Positions 9,115 to 18,389 of a stretch of 64,000 bases of DNA are shown in pieces. The translations under genes and the position numbers were made by a program. Origin of the DNA: a virus; the IMG/VR virus record IMGVR_UViG_3300006931_000029, positions 29,124 through 93,123 of that record; one strand, given 5' to 3'. The notes under the pieces are model-generated. The model was given only the letters and a program-made list of their open reading frames with translations. It did no database searches and was not told where the DNA came from. Each line of letters begins with the position of its first letter. Position 1 is the first letter of the stretch.

Positions 9115-10839
9115 TCACTCGTGGCCGAACGCTGGCTCGTATTTCAAGGCCAAGTCCTGGCTTCCTGGTTCAATGACAGGGTGGTAAAACTCGTAGCCAC
9201 GAATCTGCTGGAGCTTTCTGAAGAGGTTCATGCAGCCACGGCGGTAGGTGGGAACTTGGCGATCCATCACCCAAACTATTTCAGCCGTGTTGTCTTCACC
9301 GGGCGGTTTTTTGCGGATGAACCGGCCGATCAACTGGTTGGCGGCGTCTTCAGAACCGATGTAATCGGCGATGATGCCGGCGTTAAGATGGTTGATCGAC
9401 ACGCCTTCTTTGACGAGTGGCGAGATGAGAACCCCACCTGGAGTGGATCGAATCCAGTCGAACGTGTCGTCACGTTCCTTCGTGTTATGCTCCGAAAAGA
9501 GGATGCGCACGAGGTCTGGATCGATCAGCTTCTCGATGCACGCCTGCAAGATCAAAACGTGGAGAGTTCGTGTAGCTACGACTAGCGTCTTTTTCTTGCG
9601 ACCCGAAAAGTACTGTGCCCACCTCGCAAGTAATTCATTGCGTTCTCGGAACCGAATGATGCCTCTGTCATTCTGCCGATGTAGCAGACACCACCGGGAT
9701 TCGACGTCAAGTTCAACCGGCCCGAGTTGGAGACGGTGCATGTTCAACATCGTGACGGGATTGCCACTCTTCGTTTGGCGTGGGGTTCCGTCTCTGTGAC
9801 GTTCAACCGCGGGTCCCAAGTAGATTCCCTGCTTCCATTCCGAATTCACGTAGGCCCAGGCCGGAGACTGCTCTTCGACTTGCTGAGGAAGATCGGCAAA
9901 CTTGTTTTGCCACTCGGGATTGTCGATGATGTAGATGGTCGGCTTCGCCAGTTTCTGTTGCTCGATCAACGGACCGGCCCGCACTTCCGTCAACACCGGA
10001 CCTAACAGGCCGCGGATTTTGAACCCACGAATAACATCATCCTCCTTTGCGGAATCGGATGCACCAAATTTGAAGAAAGCGGGAACCGCGGGAATGATCT
10101 TCTCCAGAGTCGGCGACGATGCGTGGTGACATTCATCGACCATGAGGATCATGAAAGTCTTCAGCCACGGGAGCAACTCGTTGAAATTCTTCCCGACAAT
10201 GGCGTACGTGGAAACTACCATGTCGGCGCCGGTGTTGTCCCGTTTTCCCCCTCCGAATTGAGTGATGTGCCAATCCGGCAGGAAAGCCTTCGCGTCTTTG
10301 TACGCCTGAGAAACGAGACGTTCGGTGGAGCAAAGGTAGAGAGTGCGGCACTTGGGTGACCGACGCTTGACGACTGCGGCAGCCATGCAGAAGGTTCTGG
10401 TTTTTCCGCCGCTGACTGTGATTTCGTTGATGCCAATTCCAGCTCGCATCCACTGAACCACGGCTTCTACCTGGTGAGGATATGGCGGGTTCGGATCATT
10501 GACGATGTCATGCGGAATATCGTCCGCGACGATATTTGCGTACGGCCGAGGAATGACACCAGACAAATCCAACTCAATGTCTAAGTCGGCCGCCTTCATC
10601 TTCAAATCTTCCAGATGGCCGCGCATGATGCGACCAACCGTCTTCGACAGAATCTCGAATGGGTACAGATACCCGTCCCAACCTCTCTCGCCTTCTGTCT
10701 GCTTGAAAAGCTGATAACGAGGACTGCGCCAGTAGTCCGGCGGTTGAAGCCGATACGCAAAGCGCAGTTTCTTTATTGCATCCCAATCCCCTTCGAGGAT
10801 GAGGTAGCTAGCCGTTTCTTTGACACGGATTTTGGACAC
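9115..10839 (-). CDS. Superfamily 2 DNA helicase, UvsW-like
   Basis: 574 aa from a GTG start. Q-like region PYPHQVEAV, a divergent Walker A (VSGGKTRT, residues ~142-149), DEAH-box variant DECH in LMVDECHHAS, and motif VI QLIGRFIRKKPPG. Overall arrangement resembles T4 UvsW / RAD25-type branch-migration helicases involved in recombination-dependent replication and R-loop removal. A TTTTGTTTACA element lies 30 bp upstream. Confidence 0.85.
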   Translation of the reverse strand: MSKIRVKETASYLILEGDWDAIKKLRFAYRLQPPDYWRSPRYQLFKQTEGERGWDGYLYPFEILSKTVGRIMRGHLEDLKMKAADLDIELDLSGVIPRPYANIVADDIPHDIVNDPNPPYPHQVEAVVQWMRAGIGINEITVSGGKTRTFCMAAAVVKRRSPKCRTLYLCSTERLVSQAYKDAKAFLPDWHITQFGGGKRDNTGADMVVSTYAIVGKNFNELLPWLKTFMILMVDECHHASSPTLEKIIPAVPAFFKFGASDSAKEDDVIRGFKIRGLLGPVLTEVRAGPLIEQQKLAKPTIYIIDNPEWQNKFADLPQQVEEQSPAWAYVNSEWKQGIYLGPAVERHRDGTPRQTKSGNPVTMLNMHRLQLGPVELDVESRWCLLHRQNDRGIIRFRERNELLARWAQYFSGRKKKTLVVATRTLHVLILQACIEKLIDPDLVRILFSEHNTKERDDTFDWIRSTPGGVLISPLVKEGVSINHLNAGIIADYIGSEDAANQLIGRFIRKKPPGEDNTAEIVWVMDRQVPTYRRGCMNLFRKLQQIRGYEFYHPVIEPGSQDLALKYEPAFGHE

Positions 10840-10869
10840 CGGACTAGACTACTGACTTAAGGTGGATTT

Positions 10870-10880
10870 GTAAACAAAAT
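10870..10880 (-). promoter_or_regulatory. Putative promoter element upstream of helicase gene
   Basis: Minus strand ATTTTGTTTAC. If TTTACA is taken as a -35-like element, TAGTCT follows at 17-nt spacing just before the GTG start of the helicase. One of several copies of this motif in the window. Confidence 0.45.
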
Positions 10881-10881
10881 C

Positions 10882-12006
10882 TTAGAGGAATCTTGATGCC
10901 GCTTGGCACACTTCCTCTGGCGTGATTGCACCCAATACCGCGCACTGCTTCCTCACTTCTGTCTCAGGAAGAGGTGGACAGTACTTTGGAAAATCGTGCA
11001 TGGTAGCAAAGCACGGAGAGAACTGACACGCGTTTTGGTGCCAGATCGGCAGGTGGTTTTTGTAGTAAGCAGCTCGGTTTTTCGGCCGCATCAATCCCCA
11101 AAAGCCGATCGACGGCACGTTCAAACAGCCGGCAACGTGAAGCATCATGCTATCGGGACTGACGGACAGGCTCGCCCTTGCCGCAGTCGCCCAGAGAATC
11201 CGAAGTTCAGGGAAGGTCATGACTCGAATGTTTGGCGCAGTCAACTCCTTCGCCAACTTCACCGAGTTTTCCTCTGAGAAACAATCGTAAATCGCGATCC
11301 AAACCGTGTCTTTGAACCGCTCAGCGAGACTCTGCAAAATAGAAACAGACATCTCTGGAAGAAGCGATCGAGTGGGACTTGTTGCGGCGAGCTGGTAGAT
11401 GGCGAACTTCCTGACGTCGCCGATGATTGCGCTTGCCTTGTCCATTTCGCTTTGCGTGAATACAGGTGCGACCTTCTTCAACGCAGGATCGATCGAATCA
11501 GGATCGATGCCGAACCGAATAAGTTCAGCGTCAACAGGGTGTCTTTGATCGGGATGCTCGTCAAAGTTCACCACTGAGTCCATCAAGATCATGTTTTTCC
11601 ACATCTCGAGCTGACCCTGAGGAATCGGCATGGTGACGATCGACTTCACCCACGGGAAATTCCACCAGCACATTTCAAGACCTGGCTCGCAAGCGATGTG
11701 AACCTCGAACCCCATCTTGTGCAGAATCTTCGCGCATGGCCACGCCATGATTTGATCGCCGAACCCGCCTGATCCGTTGAAGTAAAGGACCCGGTCCCCT
11801 GGCTTCATGGCATGAACGTGAAACGCAGGAACCCGGTTGGTGTAATCCGTGACCTTGAACAGGAATTTCTGAACGTTGTCGTAGATTTGCCGGAAATGGG
11901 CGTTGCTCAAAACGTATGGCTGGTAGGCCTGAAAGTTCAAGCGGTATTCGCCTGACGACCGCTTGATGCCGAATGAAATGGGTTCTTGGAGAGTAAGAAG
12001 CTTCAT
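10882..12006 (-). CDS. GT9-family glycosyltransferase (heptosyltransferase-like)
   Basis: 374 aa. Two Rossmann halves: FNGSGGFGDQIMAWPCAKIL in the first and SPDSMMLHVAGCLNVPSIGFWG in the second, the latter being the nucleotide-sugar-binding signature of ADP-heptose:LPS heptosyltransferase-like (GT9) enzymes. In a phage this could modify DNA, capsid or host surface sugars. Ends 40 bp before the motif at 10870; its ATG overlaps the stop of the 12003 gene (ATGA). Confidence 0.8.
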   Translation of the reverse strand: MKLLTLQEPISFGIKRSSGEYRLNFQAYQPYVLSNAHFRQIYDNVQKFLFKVTDYTNRVPAFHVHAMKPGDRVLYFNGSGGFGDQIMAWPCAKILHKMGFEVHIACEPGLEMCWWNFPWVKSIVTMPIPQGQLEMWKNMILMDSVVNFDEHPDQRHPVDAELIRFGIDPDSIDPALKKVAPVFTQSEMDKASAIIGDVRKFAIYQLAATSPTRSLLPEMSVSILQSLAERFKDTVWIAIYDCFSEENSVKLAKELTAPNIRVMTFPELRILWATAARASLSVSPDSMMLHVAGCLNVPSIGFWGLMRPKNRAAYYKNHLPIWHQNACQFSPCFATMHDFPKYCPPLPETEVRKQCAVLGAITPEEVCQAASRFL

Positions 12007-12209
12007 GCTTGGATACCTAGAATGTCCGAACCACGTCGCGTGATTCTGAATGCTAGACCTTTTGCTTCTAGCGCTTTTGGGTAGGTATCGACCTTCTCGT
12101 TTTTCTCGTTGATGATCTCCACGAGACTTCCCAACCTGACAGCATGGCGCAAGGTTCGTTGGTCGATCCTGTCTTCGTGAATGTTTTTCAGGACTTGAGC
12201 GGGTGTCAT
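12003..12209 (-). CDS. Small hypothetical protein, 68 aa
   Basis: Start chosen at MTPAQVLKNIHEDRIDQRT because GAGG stands 8 nt upstream; a longer reading frame upstream would overlap the divergent gene. Helical and charged, ending TRRGSDILGIQA. It is coupled to the glycosyltransferase. No family recognised. Confidence 0.6.
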   Translation of the reverse strand: MTPAQVLKNIHEDRIDQRTLRHAVRLGSLVEIINEKNEKVDTYPKALEAKGLAFRITRRGSDILGIQA

Positions 12210-12221
12210 GTATTTAGCCTC

Positions 12222-12617
12222 ATGGAGATTAAAAAGAAGAACGACGACTCCTACGACACCTACACGATGGTCGTAAGTCACCTCGAGCTCAAGACCTTTG
12301 CCGATGCTCTGACGCGCGGCGGTGTCGGTCCTGTCGCCGACGAGATGCGTCGCTCCATCGAGTGGCACATGGACCGTGTGCCAAAACCTGGTCAGACCAA
12401 GGATGAATTTGATGCCGAGAAAGAAGCCCGCAAGGCGATCGGCGAACCGGAAGGCGAAGATGGCGCTGAAGTCGACGTGAAGATCGATGAACCAGGCGCC
12501 AAGCCAGGCGAGGAAATGGTCAACGACGGCGATGCTCCTGCGTCGCCGCCCGCACCAGGACCTGAGCGCACCGACGTTGACATCGAGGCGGACAAGCTGC
12601 TACCTGAGCCAACGTAA
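12222..12617 (+). CDS. Acidic hypothetical protein, 131 aa
   Basis: MEIKKKNDDSYDTYTMVVSH..., an N-terminal compact domain then a low-complexity Pro/Ala/Glu/Asp tail (GEPEGEDGAEVDVK, ASPPAPGPERTD). Starts 12 bp from the divergent 12209 gene and lacks a clear Shine-Dalgarno sequence, so an upstream start (12144) cannot be excluded. Probably a virion or fibre-accessory protein by position before the fibre genes. Confidence 0.55.
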   Translation: MEIKKKNDDSYDTYTMVVSHLELKTFADALTRGGVGPVADEMRRSIEWHMDRVPKPGQTKDEFDAEKEARKAIGEPEGEDGAEVDVKIDEPGAKPGEEMVNDGDAPASPPAPGPERTDVDIEADKLLPEPT

Positions 12618-12623
12618 TTTGCC

Positions 12624-12893
12624 GTGGCGGATGCAATCATAACGAAGAGCGTCCAAGAAGCTGCCCCAAACGAAACACTGTTCGGAGGAGGACCTACCTC
12701 CAAGCGCCCGACAAACCCCGCAAAGTGGTTTCATTACTTTGACACCGACCTTGGATTCACCGTCGTGTGGGATGGATTAACTTGGCGAGACGGGGCTCAG
12801 GGTCCTCAAGGGGACGCTGCTCAAGGATCGATAGGTAATCAAGGTTTCCGTGGCGTGCAAGGAAGCGCCGGAAACTCTACCGACGGATTCTAA
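12624..12893 (+). CDS. Short collagen-like fibre protein
   Basis: 89 aa, GTG start. Contains the module GGGPTSKRPTNPAKWFHYFDTDLGFTVVWDG also present in the next gene, then a short collagen-like tract (GPQGDAAQGSIGNQGFRG). It looks like a truncated copy of the following fibre gene and probably encodes a minor fibre or chaperone-like piece. Confidence 0.65.
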   Translation: MADAIITKSVQEAAPNETLFGGGPTSKRPTNPAKWFHYFDTDLGFTVVWDGLTWRDGAQGPQGDAAQGSIGNQGFRGVQGSAGNSTDGF

Positions 12894-12894
12894 C

Positions 12895-13770
12895 ATGGCC
12901 ACGCCTTCACAAACCAACGTCGCGCTCCTCACACAGGACCCGAACACAAGTAGCAATTCAGCGATCCTGAATCTTGCTGGCGGTGGTTCGACGTCTCAGC
13001 GTCCGACAAATCCTCCGCTGTGGTTCCACTACTATGACCTGGACTTGGGTCGTGACGTCATTTGGAACGGGACAGACTGGATTATTACTGTAGGCGGACC
13101 TCAAGGATTCCAAGGCGCGCAAGGATCGCAAGGTCCTCAAGGATTTCAGGGCGTGCAAGGGTTTCAAGGTCCGGCAGGTACAGCCACTCCTATGAACTCA
13201 GGTCCCACATCCAGTCGTCCGTCAAGCCCGGGCAACTTCGAACGCTATTTCGACACCGACATCAACGCTCAAATTTGGTGGGAGCGGAGCGCTTGGCGCA
13301 CGGTTGAAGGTACTCCTGGCGACGTGAAGTTCGTGCTGAGTGCAAACACTGGAGATGCAATAACTCGCAACCCAGGTTGGTCCCTTTTGCCAGACGGTTA
13401 CTACGGCCGGTCGCCGATGTTCGCTGGCGCTGGACCCGGCTTGACAACGAGAGCTCCTGGCGATTCGATCGGAGCCGAAAGTCACGTGTTGGTCGCCGGA
13501 GAGATGCGCAAACACTGTCACGTTTTCGGTCGGGCGATTGTCAACAACAACGACGACTTCTGCTTCCGCATCGGCTCTGGTCCTACGTTCGGTTCCGGTC
13601 AAGCGAGAGAAAGCGATGGCGAAAAGAACGCCGGTGTTTACCGCGATCTCTCTTCGCTTCTCGGCGATTACTTCATGACGAATCCGGCTGAAGATACCAG
13701 CTCGGCTGCGTCTGACGGTCACAACACGATCCACCCATCGATCGTGATGATTGGCATCAAGAAAGACTGA
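12895..13770 (+). CDS. Collagen-like tail fibre with C-terminal collar-type domain
   Basis: 291 aa from the ATG right after the previous stop. Two copies of a ~35-residue module (SQRPTNPPLWFHYYDLDLG and SSRPSSPGNFERYFDTDIN), a GFQG/GAQG/GPQG collagen-like repeat at about residues 63-86, and a C-terminal domain beginning at YYGRSPMFAGAGPG and ending HPSIVMIGIKKD, typical of trimeric fibre tips related to tail-collar proteins. Converges with the next gene: the stops share TGATCA. Confidence 0.75.
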   Translation: MATPSQTNVALLTQDPNTSSNSAILNLAGGGSTSQRPTNPPLWFHYYDLDLGRDVIWNGTDWIITVGGPQGFQGAQGSQGPQGFQGVQGFQGPAGTATPMNSGPTSSRPSSPGNFERYFDTDINAQIWWERSAWRTVEGTPGDVKFVLSANTGDAITRNPGWSLLPDGYYGRSPMFAGAGPGLTTRAPGDSIGAESHVLVAGEMRKHCHVFGRAIVNNNDDFCFRIGSGPTFGSGQARESDGEKNAGVYRDLSSLLGDYFMTNPAEDTSSAASDGHNTIHPSIVMIGIKKD

Positions 13771-15390
13771 TCAGGTCGGCCACATCTTCGTGCCGATCGC
13801 AGTGATCTGAACTTGGACTGGAACGTCCGAGTTGCTGATGACAGTGAACGAACTCGTGTCGATCGACTTCACTTCCACCGACGGCGTCGTCGTACCTTGA
13901 ATCGTTCCGTGCTTCTCGATTAGCACCTCGACGTCTTCGCCATTCCATTCACGAAGAGAACCGTCAGCAGGACCAGCTGGCAAACCAACGATCAGCTCAC
14001 CTTTGAAGATGGCGCGTTTCGTTCCGCGGAGCGTGCTGACGCCGTTGTAGCTGAAACCGGTAAGATTGCCGTAGGACGACGACTCGTTCCAATTCATCGC
14101 CGGATAGTTCGATCCTGAAGCGATCGATCCGTACATTGTAGTTGGCGTGCCGGCAACGTAGTCGGCTCCTGTTACGAGGGCAGAGCGTGCAGTTTTGACG
14201 TCGAAGAAAGTGCCGCTACCTGGAGCGAGAAGTTTCTGCCATGGAGCCCCTGGAGGAGGATTGCCAGGACCCGTGTTTGCGGCAGCGGCGTACGTGATTG
14301 CCGTTGTGCCATCGGTGATGGTAACGACGTCGTTCGTGAAATATGCCTGGAACTCTGAGTAAATTCCTGCGAGATTGAACCCGACGCCGAATTGACCTTG
14401 ATTTCCTTGCGAACCTTGCGAGCCTTGGAAACCCGTCGTTCCTTGGGCGCCTTGGTTACCCTGCGTTCCCGTCGGTCCGATGTTTCCTTGGAATCCTTGA
14501 AAGCCTTGAACGCCGGTACCACCTGCAGCGCCTTGAGACCCTTGGACACCTTGCGAGCCTTGGCTACCAAGCGCTGCCACCAAGTCCCACACTCCTGAGA
14601 TGTCAAACGGCGAAGCAGGCGGAGCGACGTTTGTGTTTGGAGAACGGGCGAACCAGGTGCTTCCACCATACTGGACTTCGTCGCGGGTAGCGTATCCGGT
14701 CACTGACGACCACGATCCACGCCACGTCATTCCAATCGGACCCGCGGGACCTGGCAAACCGGGATTTCCTTGGTCGCCCTTGTCGCCCTTGTCGCCCTTG
14801 TCGCCACGAGGACCGACAGCACCGGGTCCGATGATGCCGCCTTTCTGGGCTGCAACTGGCCGCATTGTGAGCATGACAGACGCGGTTGCAGTCGACGTCC
14901 TGCCACTGACATTCAATAGCTGAATGACGAACTCACCTGTGCCGTAGAATGACGATCCGGCAGTGGACTCGTCAAAAGTCGTGATCGGCTGTGTTGAGAA
15001 GGTTGTGAGTCCGTACTGGTTAGCGTTGTAGCCGATCGTCAGTTGGATTGCTCCGGAAGGGGACGAAGAAATCTTCGCGTTAAGAATACGCGCCTCGAAG
15101 CCGGGTGGAATGCGATAGTTCGAGATGATCTGCGACGCGCCACCGGGAAGCGTGGTGACCGGCAGCGGAAGATTGATGAACTGGTCTTTATTGTTAACGA
15201 CCTCGACGAGCTCGTTGACCTTCTCGGCTAAGATGACGTCGCGATAGGCAAGTTGCCTTGTCGGACCTGATAGCGAATCGCCCTCAATAGCGTCAGCGAT
15301 CGACGAGACGTGTTTAACGTCACCGCCTGCAAAGTTTTGAGCAGCAGACTGAGGGATCGAAATCGGCTGGATTAGGAAGATTCCCGACAT
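13771..15390 (-). CDS. Large collagen-like tail fibre with carbohydrate-binding insert
   Basis: 539 aa. An N-terminal assembly domain with coiled-coil character (VILAEKVNELVEVVNN), a GDKGDKGDKGDQG collagen tract near residue 195, a chitin-binding-like module (GYATRDEVQYGGSTWFA, ~227-243), a second GSQGVQGSQG tract, and a beta-rich C-terminus. Likely a host-receptor fibre. GC-rich direct repeats make it prone to length variation. Confidence 0.75.
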   Translation of the reverse strand: MSGIFLIQPISIPQSAAQNFAGGDVKHVSSIADAIEGDSLSGPTRQLAYRDVILAEKVNELVEVVNNKDQFINLPLPVTTLPGGASQIISNYRIPPGFEARILNAKISSSPSGAIQLTIGYNANQYGLTTFSTQPITTFDESTAGSSFYGTGEFVIQLLNVSGRTSTATASVMLTMRPVAAQKGGIIGPGAVGPRGDKGDKGDKGDQGNPGLPGPAGPIGMTWRGSWSSVTGYATRDEVQYGGSTWFARSPNTNVAPPASPFDISGVWDLVAALGSQGSQGVQGSQGAAGGTGVQGFQGFQGNIGPTGTQGNQGAQGTTGFQGSQGSQGNQGQFGVGFNLAGIYSEFQAYFTNDVVTITDGTTAITYAAAANTGPGNPPPGAPWQKLLAPGSGTFFDVKTARSALVTGADYVAGTPTTMYGSIASGSNYPAMNWNESSSYGNLTGFSYNGVSTLRGTKRAIFKGELIVGLPAGPADGSLREWNGEDVEVLIEKHGTIQGTTTPSVEVKSIDTSSFTVISNSDVPVQVQITAIGTKMWPT

Positions 15391-15427
15391 GTCCTAATTA
15401 CAGCGACGCCGGGACGACGCCATTCCT

Positions 15428-15760
15428 CTAGTCAAGCTTCCATGCAAGCGTTTTGTTGGCCATGAAACTCTTGAAGAGGATGAACTTGTATTTGATCCGA
15501 CTTCCGAGGTAGTACGTCCTCGGCACTTTCTCAACTTCGTTACCAGCTAGCCGCTTGAATCCCATTTGCTGGATTCGAGGACCATACTTCACCGGCGAAA
15601 TAGCTCCAACCCTTGACAGTTGAATCTTGCTTCCTGCACAGATGCCATCTTCGATCGTCTTGATGAAGCTGTCGTAGGCCGACGCCGCTTGAACGTACGT
15701 GAGGCCTTGGGTTTGGACTAGATTTCGAAGAAAATCGGCGCGTGTTACGCAGTCGCTCAT
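15428..15760 (-). CDS. HU/IHF-like DNA-binding protein
   Basis: 110 aa. Residues 1-62 follow the HU/IHF pattern: helix (FLRNLVQTQGLTYVQAASAYDSFIKTIEDGI) then strands around GSKIQLSRVGAISPVKYGPR. The C-terminus (YYLGSRIKYKFILFKSF) is longer than usual. Possibly a nucleoid protein or a structural DNA-binding component; overlaps the gp25-like gene by ATGA. Confidence 0.6.
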   Translation of the reverse strand: MSDCVTRADFLRNLVQTQGLTYVQAASAYDSFIKTIEDGICAGSKIQLSRVGAISPVKYGPRIQQMGFKRLAGNEVEKVPRTYYLGSRIKYKFILFKSFMANKTLAWKLD

Positions 15761-16494
15761 GAATTGACAAACGTGGTGGACACCACGAACTGGCGTTGAT
15801 CGAGTTTGGAAGCCAGACTCACGTTGATCCTTACCTGTTTTTCTCCGATGTGGCTCAGACTGACGGAAGTCACAGCTAACCTTGGCTCATGTATTGAGAA
15901 CGCCCTAATGACTTCTTGCGAAACATCGTCTTGAAGCGAAGGTGTCGACGGCGAAAAAATGATGAGTGGCAGCTTAGTGCCATACTCAAGTTGCATCAAT
16001 CTTTCACCAACTGTCGTGACCAAAAGCATCCTGGCTGACGACTCCAACAGGACAGAATCTTGCGAAGACTGGAATGCCCACTCGCTTTGGTTTGGAAATC
16101 CTTCGTCTCTTGGCAAGATCGGGCCGTAAATGATCGGTTGAAGGCCCTGTTCGATGAGCGAAGGGACTCGAGGATTTGGACTCGCGACTCTAACGTCGTG
16201 AGAATCCACAGCGATGTCCGCCAGAGGCACCTGGTAATTCTTACCGGTGACCTTGAGAATGTAATTTCCAGGTGTGTACGTGTGCTCGAACGTCGCTGAG
16301 TACGGCGATGGAGACCGCACGACCGTTTCATTCTGCGAACCATCACCCCACTCGACCACCACGCCGACCGGTTTGTAGACGACGAACGGGCGCGTATCGA
16401 TCAACGAAACGGTGAGCGTGACAGACGCTACGCGACCGGTGGTCTTTGTGACGTAGCTCTGCGTGATCGACGTCGATAGCGTAAGGTTAGGCAT
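15757..16494 (-). CDS. gp25-like baseplate wedge protein with PKD-like N-terminal domain
   Basis: 245 aa from the ATG overlapping the portal stop by 8 bp (MPNLTLSTSITQ). N-terminal ~110 residues resemble a PKD beta-sandwich (VVVEWGDGSQNETVVRS). The C-terminal part (TTVGERLMQLEYGTKLPLIIFSPS...ASKLDQRQFVVSTTF) matches the GPW/gp25 family of baseplate wedge initiators. The added PKD domain is unusual for gp25. Confidence 0.75.
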   Translation of the reverse strand: MPNLTLSTSITQSYVTKTTGRVASVTLTVSLIDTRPFVVYKPVGVVVEWGDGSQNETVVRSPSPYSATFEHTYTPGNYILKVTGKNYQVPLADIAVDSHDVRVASPNPRVPSLIEQGLQPIIYGPILPRDEGFPNQSEWAFQSSQDSVLLESSARMLLVTTVGERLMQLEYGTKLPLIIFSPSTPSLQDDVSQEVIRAFSIHEPRLAVTSVSLSHIGEKQVRINVSLASKLDQRQFVVSTTFVNS

Positions 16495-18325
16495 TTGAGC
16501 CAGCGCCAAAGTTGTAGCGGCGGTAGCCAGGAGCGCCTGACGCAGGAACCTTGCGGCCCTCTTCCACCGGACCAAACGACGAAACAATGACGTCGTTCGG
16601 CTTGATCATCGATTGAGGATTGCGGAGAACGTTCTCGGTCGTGTAACGGAGCTCGCCTGGTTTGCGATCGGGCATCTTTCCGTCTGAAAGGTCCTGCAGT
16701 TCGTTGAGCATTCTCTTAGCACGAGGATGTCCGTCAAGTCGCATCTTCACTTCGTTCAACATGGCCATCGTAGACATGGATTTCTTCTTGCTTTCCATCG
16801 GCTGTGGCTCGGCTTCTTTCGGCAACGCCGTGACGAACGCGTTAACGATGTCATCCGGCAAATGCATGTACTTTTTGAAGATAACCTCAACCCACGCTTC
16901 GCGAGGAAGAGCGTAGGTCTCCATCACGTCGCCGAGCACTTGAAGCACCTCGGCTTGCGCCTTCAGTGTTTCTAGTTTGATTTGTTCGTCGAGTTGGCCA
17001 ATCTCCGACATCTTCGTGCGGACGTTGATGTTGTTGATGTCTTTGCCTTTCAGGAGAAGGTGGAAGTAACCCATCCAGCGGTAGCCCTGGGTGATTGGCC
17101 GGCGTAGCGCCTTGATTTTGCGCAAGAATCTGATGTCCTGGGCGAGCAACGCTTTACCACTGGCCATCGTGTTTTGACTGCCTTTGTCGCCGATTCCCAA
17201 CCATTCCTTCGGCATACCGATAACCGAGAAAAAGAGGTTGGTGAGCATCTCGACGTCGTAGATGTCAGGAACTGATGGTGTACCGGCAAGTTTCTCGATG
17301 GCGTGCGTGAAACCTTTCGGACGCGCAACCCAAAGGACCGAATCAAGACCGAGAGCGTTGTAGAACGACTTGAAATCGGTTGGGTCTGACATTCCCGCGC
17401 CACCACCCGAGCCACCGGAGCCGAACGAAAGCTTTGCCCGCATCGACTGCTTCCAGCGCTGAAGAGTCCGCATTTGCTCTGCAGGAGGTTGCTCGCCAGT
17501 GTCGACGTTGACGACGTACCGGTCCGGTTGAACCTGTGCCCGGTGGACAACCATCTGGTCCAAGGCGATGCGCATCTTCTTGTAGATCGACTGTGCCTCG
17601 TCGAAGATCGGCTCACCGTGTTCGGATTCTCGCATGCGGTACATGCGACGAAAATGCATGAAGTCCCACGGATACCAGAGTTTGTCCGTTGACTGTCCGA
17701 CGTCGACACGCTCAATTTTTTGCTGCTGGTTGATCAGCCAGAAATTCTCCTTGTCGGGAGCCTTACCTTTCTCCCATCGGAAGCCGACGCATTGACGATT
17801 TTTCTGAAGCCAGTAACGACGAATGTCCTGCGGATCAACAAAAGACATGCCGGTCACGCCGTCGCCTCTGGAGTATTCCAGCTTCTCGAATGCGTTACCC
17901 ATCGCCGAGAGGAACCAAAACTGGTTAGGAAGAATTTCCTCGATGTTGAGGTTTTCCAACATCGAGTTCAACTCTTCCTCGATCTTTGGGTCGTCGCACT
18001 CGTACCAAATCGAACCTGGATTTAGCTCGTCCCGTTGGATAGCTTCATCGACGACTTGGACAAGGGCAGCTGCGAGCAGGTCCCATCCAGCCATCTCTCT
18101 CCAGGTCTGGAGCATGGCCGAGTAGGTCGTCGGCCTGGTCATCGCCGTGGCGTAATTCGACCAGATTTCCGAATTCGTTACCTGACCCAGGTCCGTAAAC
18201 TGGGTCATCGCCAGGTTGTCGGCCGGATTGGGAATTCTTGGAGCGATGCTGCTCGTAGGTAGCGGGGTGCCGGTCAAACCCATGAAGTTCAACACACCAC
18301 CAGCAATAGAATCACGTGTAGCCAT
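16487..18325 (-). CDS. Portal protein (T4 gp20-like)
   Basis: 612 aa. Central region FVDPQDIRRYWLQKNRQ, WDFMHFRRMYRMRES, IALDQMVVHRAQVQPDRYVVNVDTGEQP and MPKEWLGIGDKGSQNTMASGKALL are typical of T4-type portal vertex proteins, which form the dodecameric DNA channel and start head assembly. Diverges from the 18390 gene across a 64-bp promoter interval. Confidence 0.88.
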   Translation of the reverse strand: MATRDSIAGGVLNFMGLTGTPLPTSSIAPRIPNPADNLAMTQFTDLGQVTNSEIWSNYATAMTRPTTYSAMLQTWREMAGWDLLAAALVQVVDEAIQRDELNPGSIWYECDDPKIEEELNSMLENLNIEEILPNQFWFLSAMGNAFEKLEYSRGDGVTGMSFVDPQDIRRYWLQKNRQCVGFRWEKGKAPDKENFWLINQQQKIERVDVGQSTDKLWYPWDFMHFRRMYRMRESEHGEPIFDEAQSIYKKMRIALDQMVVHRAQVQPDRYVVNVDTGEQPPAEQMRTLQRWKQSMRAKLSFGSGGSGGGAGMSDPTDFKSFYNALGLDSVLWVARPKGFTHAIEKLAGTPSVPDIYDVEMLTNLFFSVIGMPKEWLGIGDKGSQNTMASGKALLAQDIRFLRKIKALRRPITQGYRWMGYFHLLLKGKDINNINVRTKMSEIGQLDEQIKLETLKAQAEVLQVLGDVMETYALPREAWVEVIFKKYMHLPDDIVNAFVTALPKEAEPQPMESKKKSMSTMAMLNEVKMRLDGHPRAKRMLNELQDLSDGKMPDRKPGELRYTTENVLRNPQSMIKPNDVIVSSFGPVEEGRKVPASGAPGYRRYNFGAGSNA

Positions 18326-18352
18326 TTTCTTCTGGTTTCAGTTTTGACCGTT

Positions 18353-18386
18353 GTTTACAAAATGCAAAAATCTTGTTCTGTATACT
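18353..18386 (+). promoter_or_regulatory. Divergent promoter interval (TGTTTACAAAA; TATACT)
   Basis: Between the portal gene and the 18390 gene. Plus strand has GTTTACAAAA (18353-18362) and TATACT (18381-18386) 4 nt before the ATG. Spacing (21 nt) is long for a sigma70 promoter; the GTTTACA core matches the recurring element. Confidence 0.4.
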
Positions 18387-18389
18387 GAC

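Noticed and set aside
18351-18386. Perfect sigma70 promoter before the 18390 gene
   Set aside because: TATACT is good, but no -35 hexamer lies at 16-18 nt; kept only as a tentative regulatory interval.
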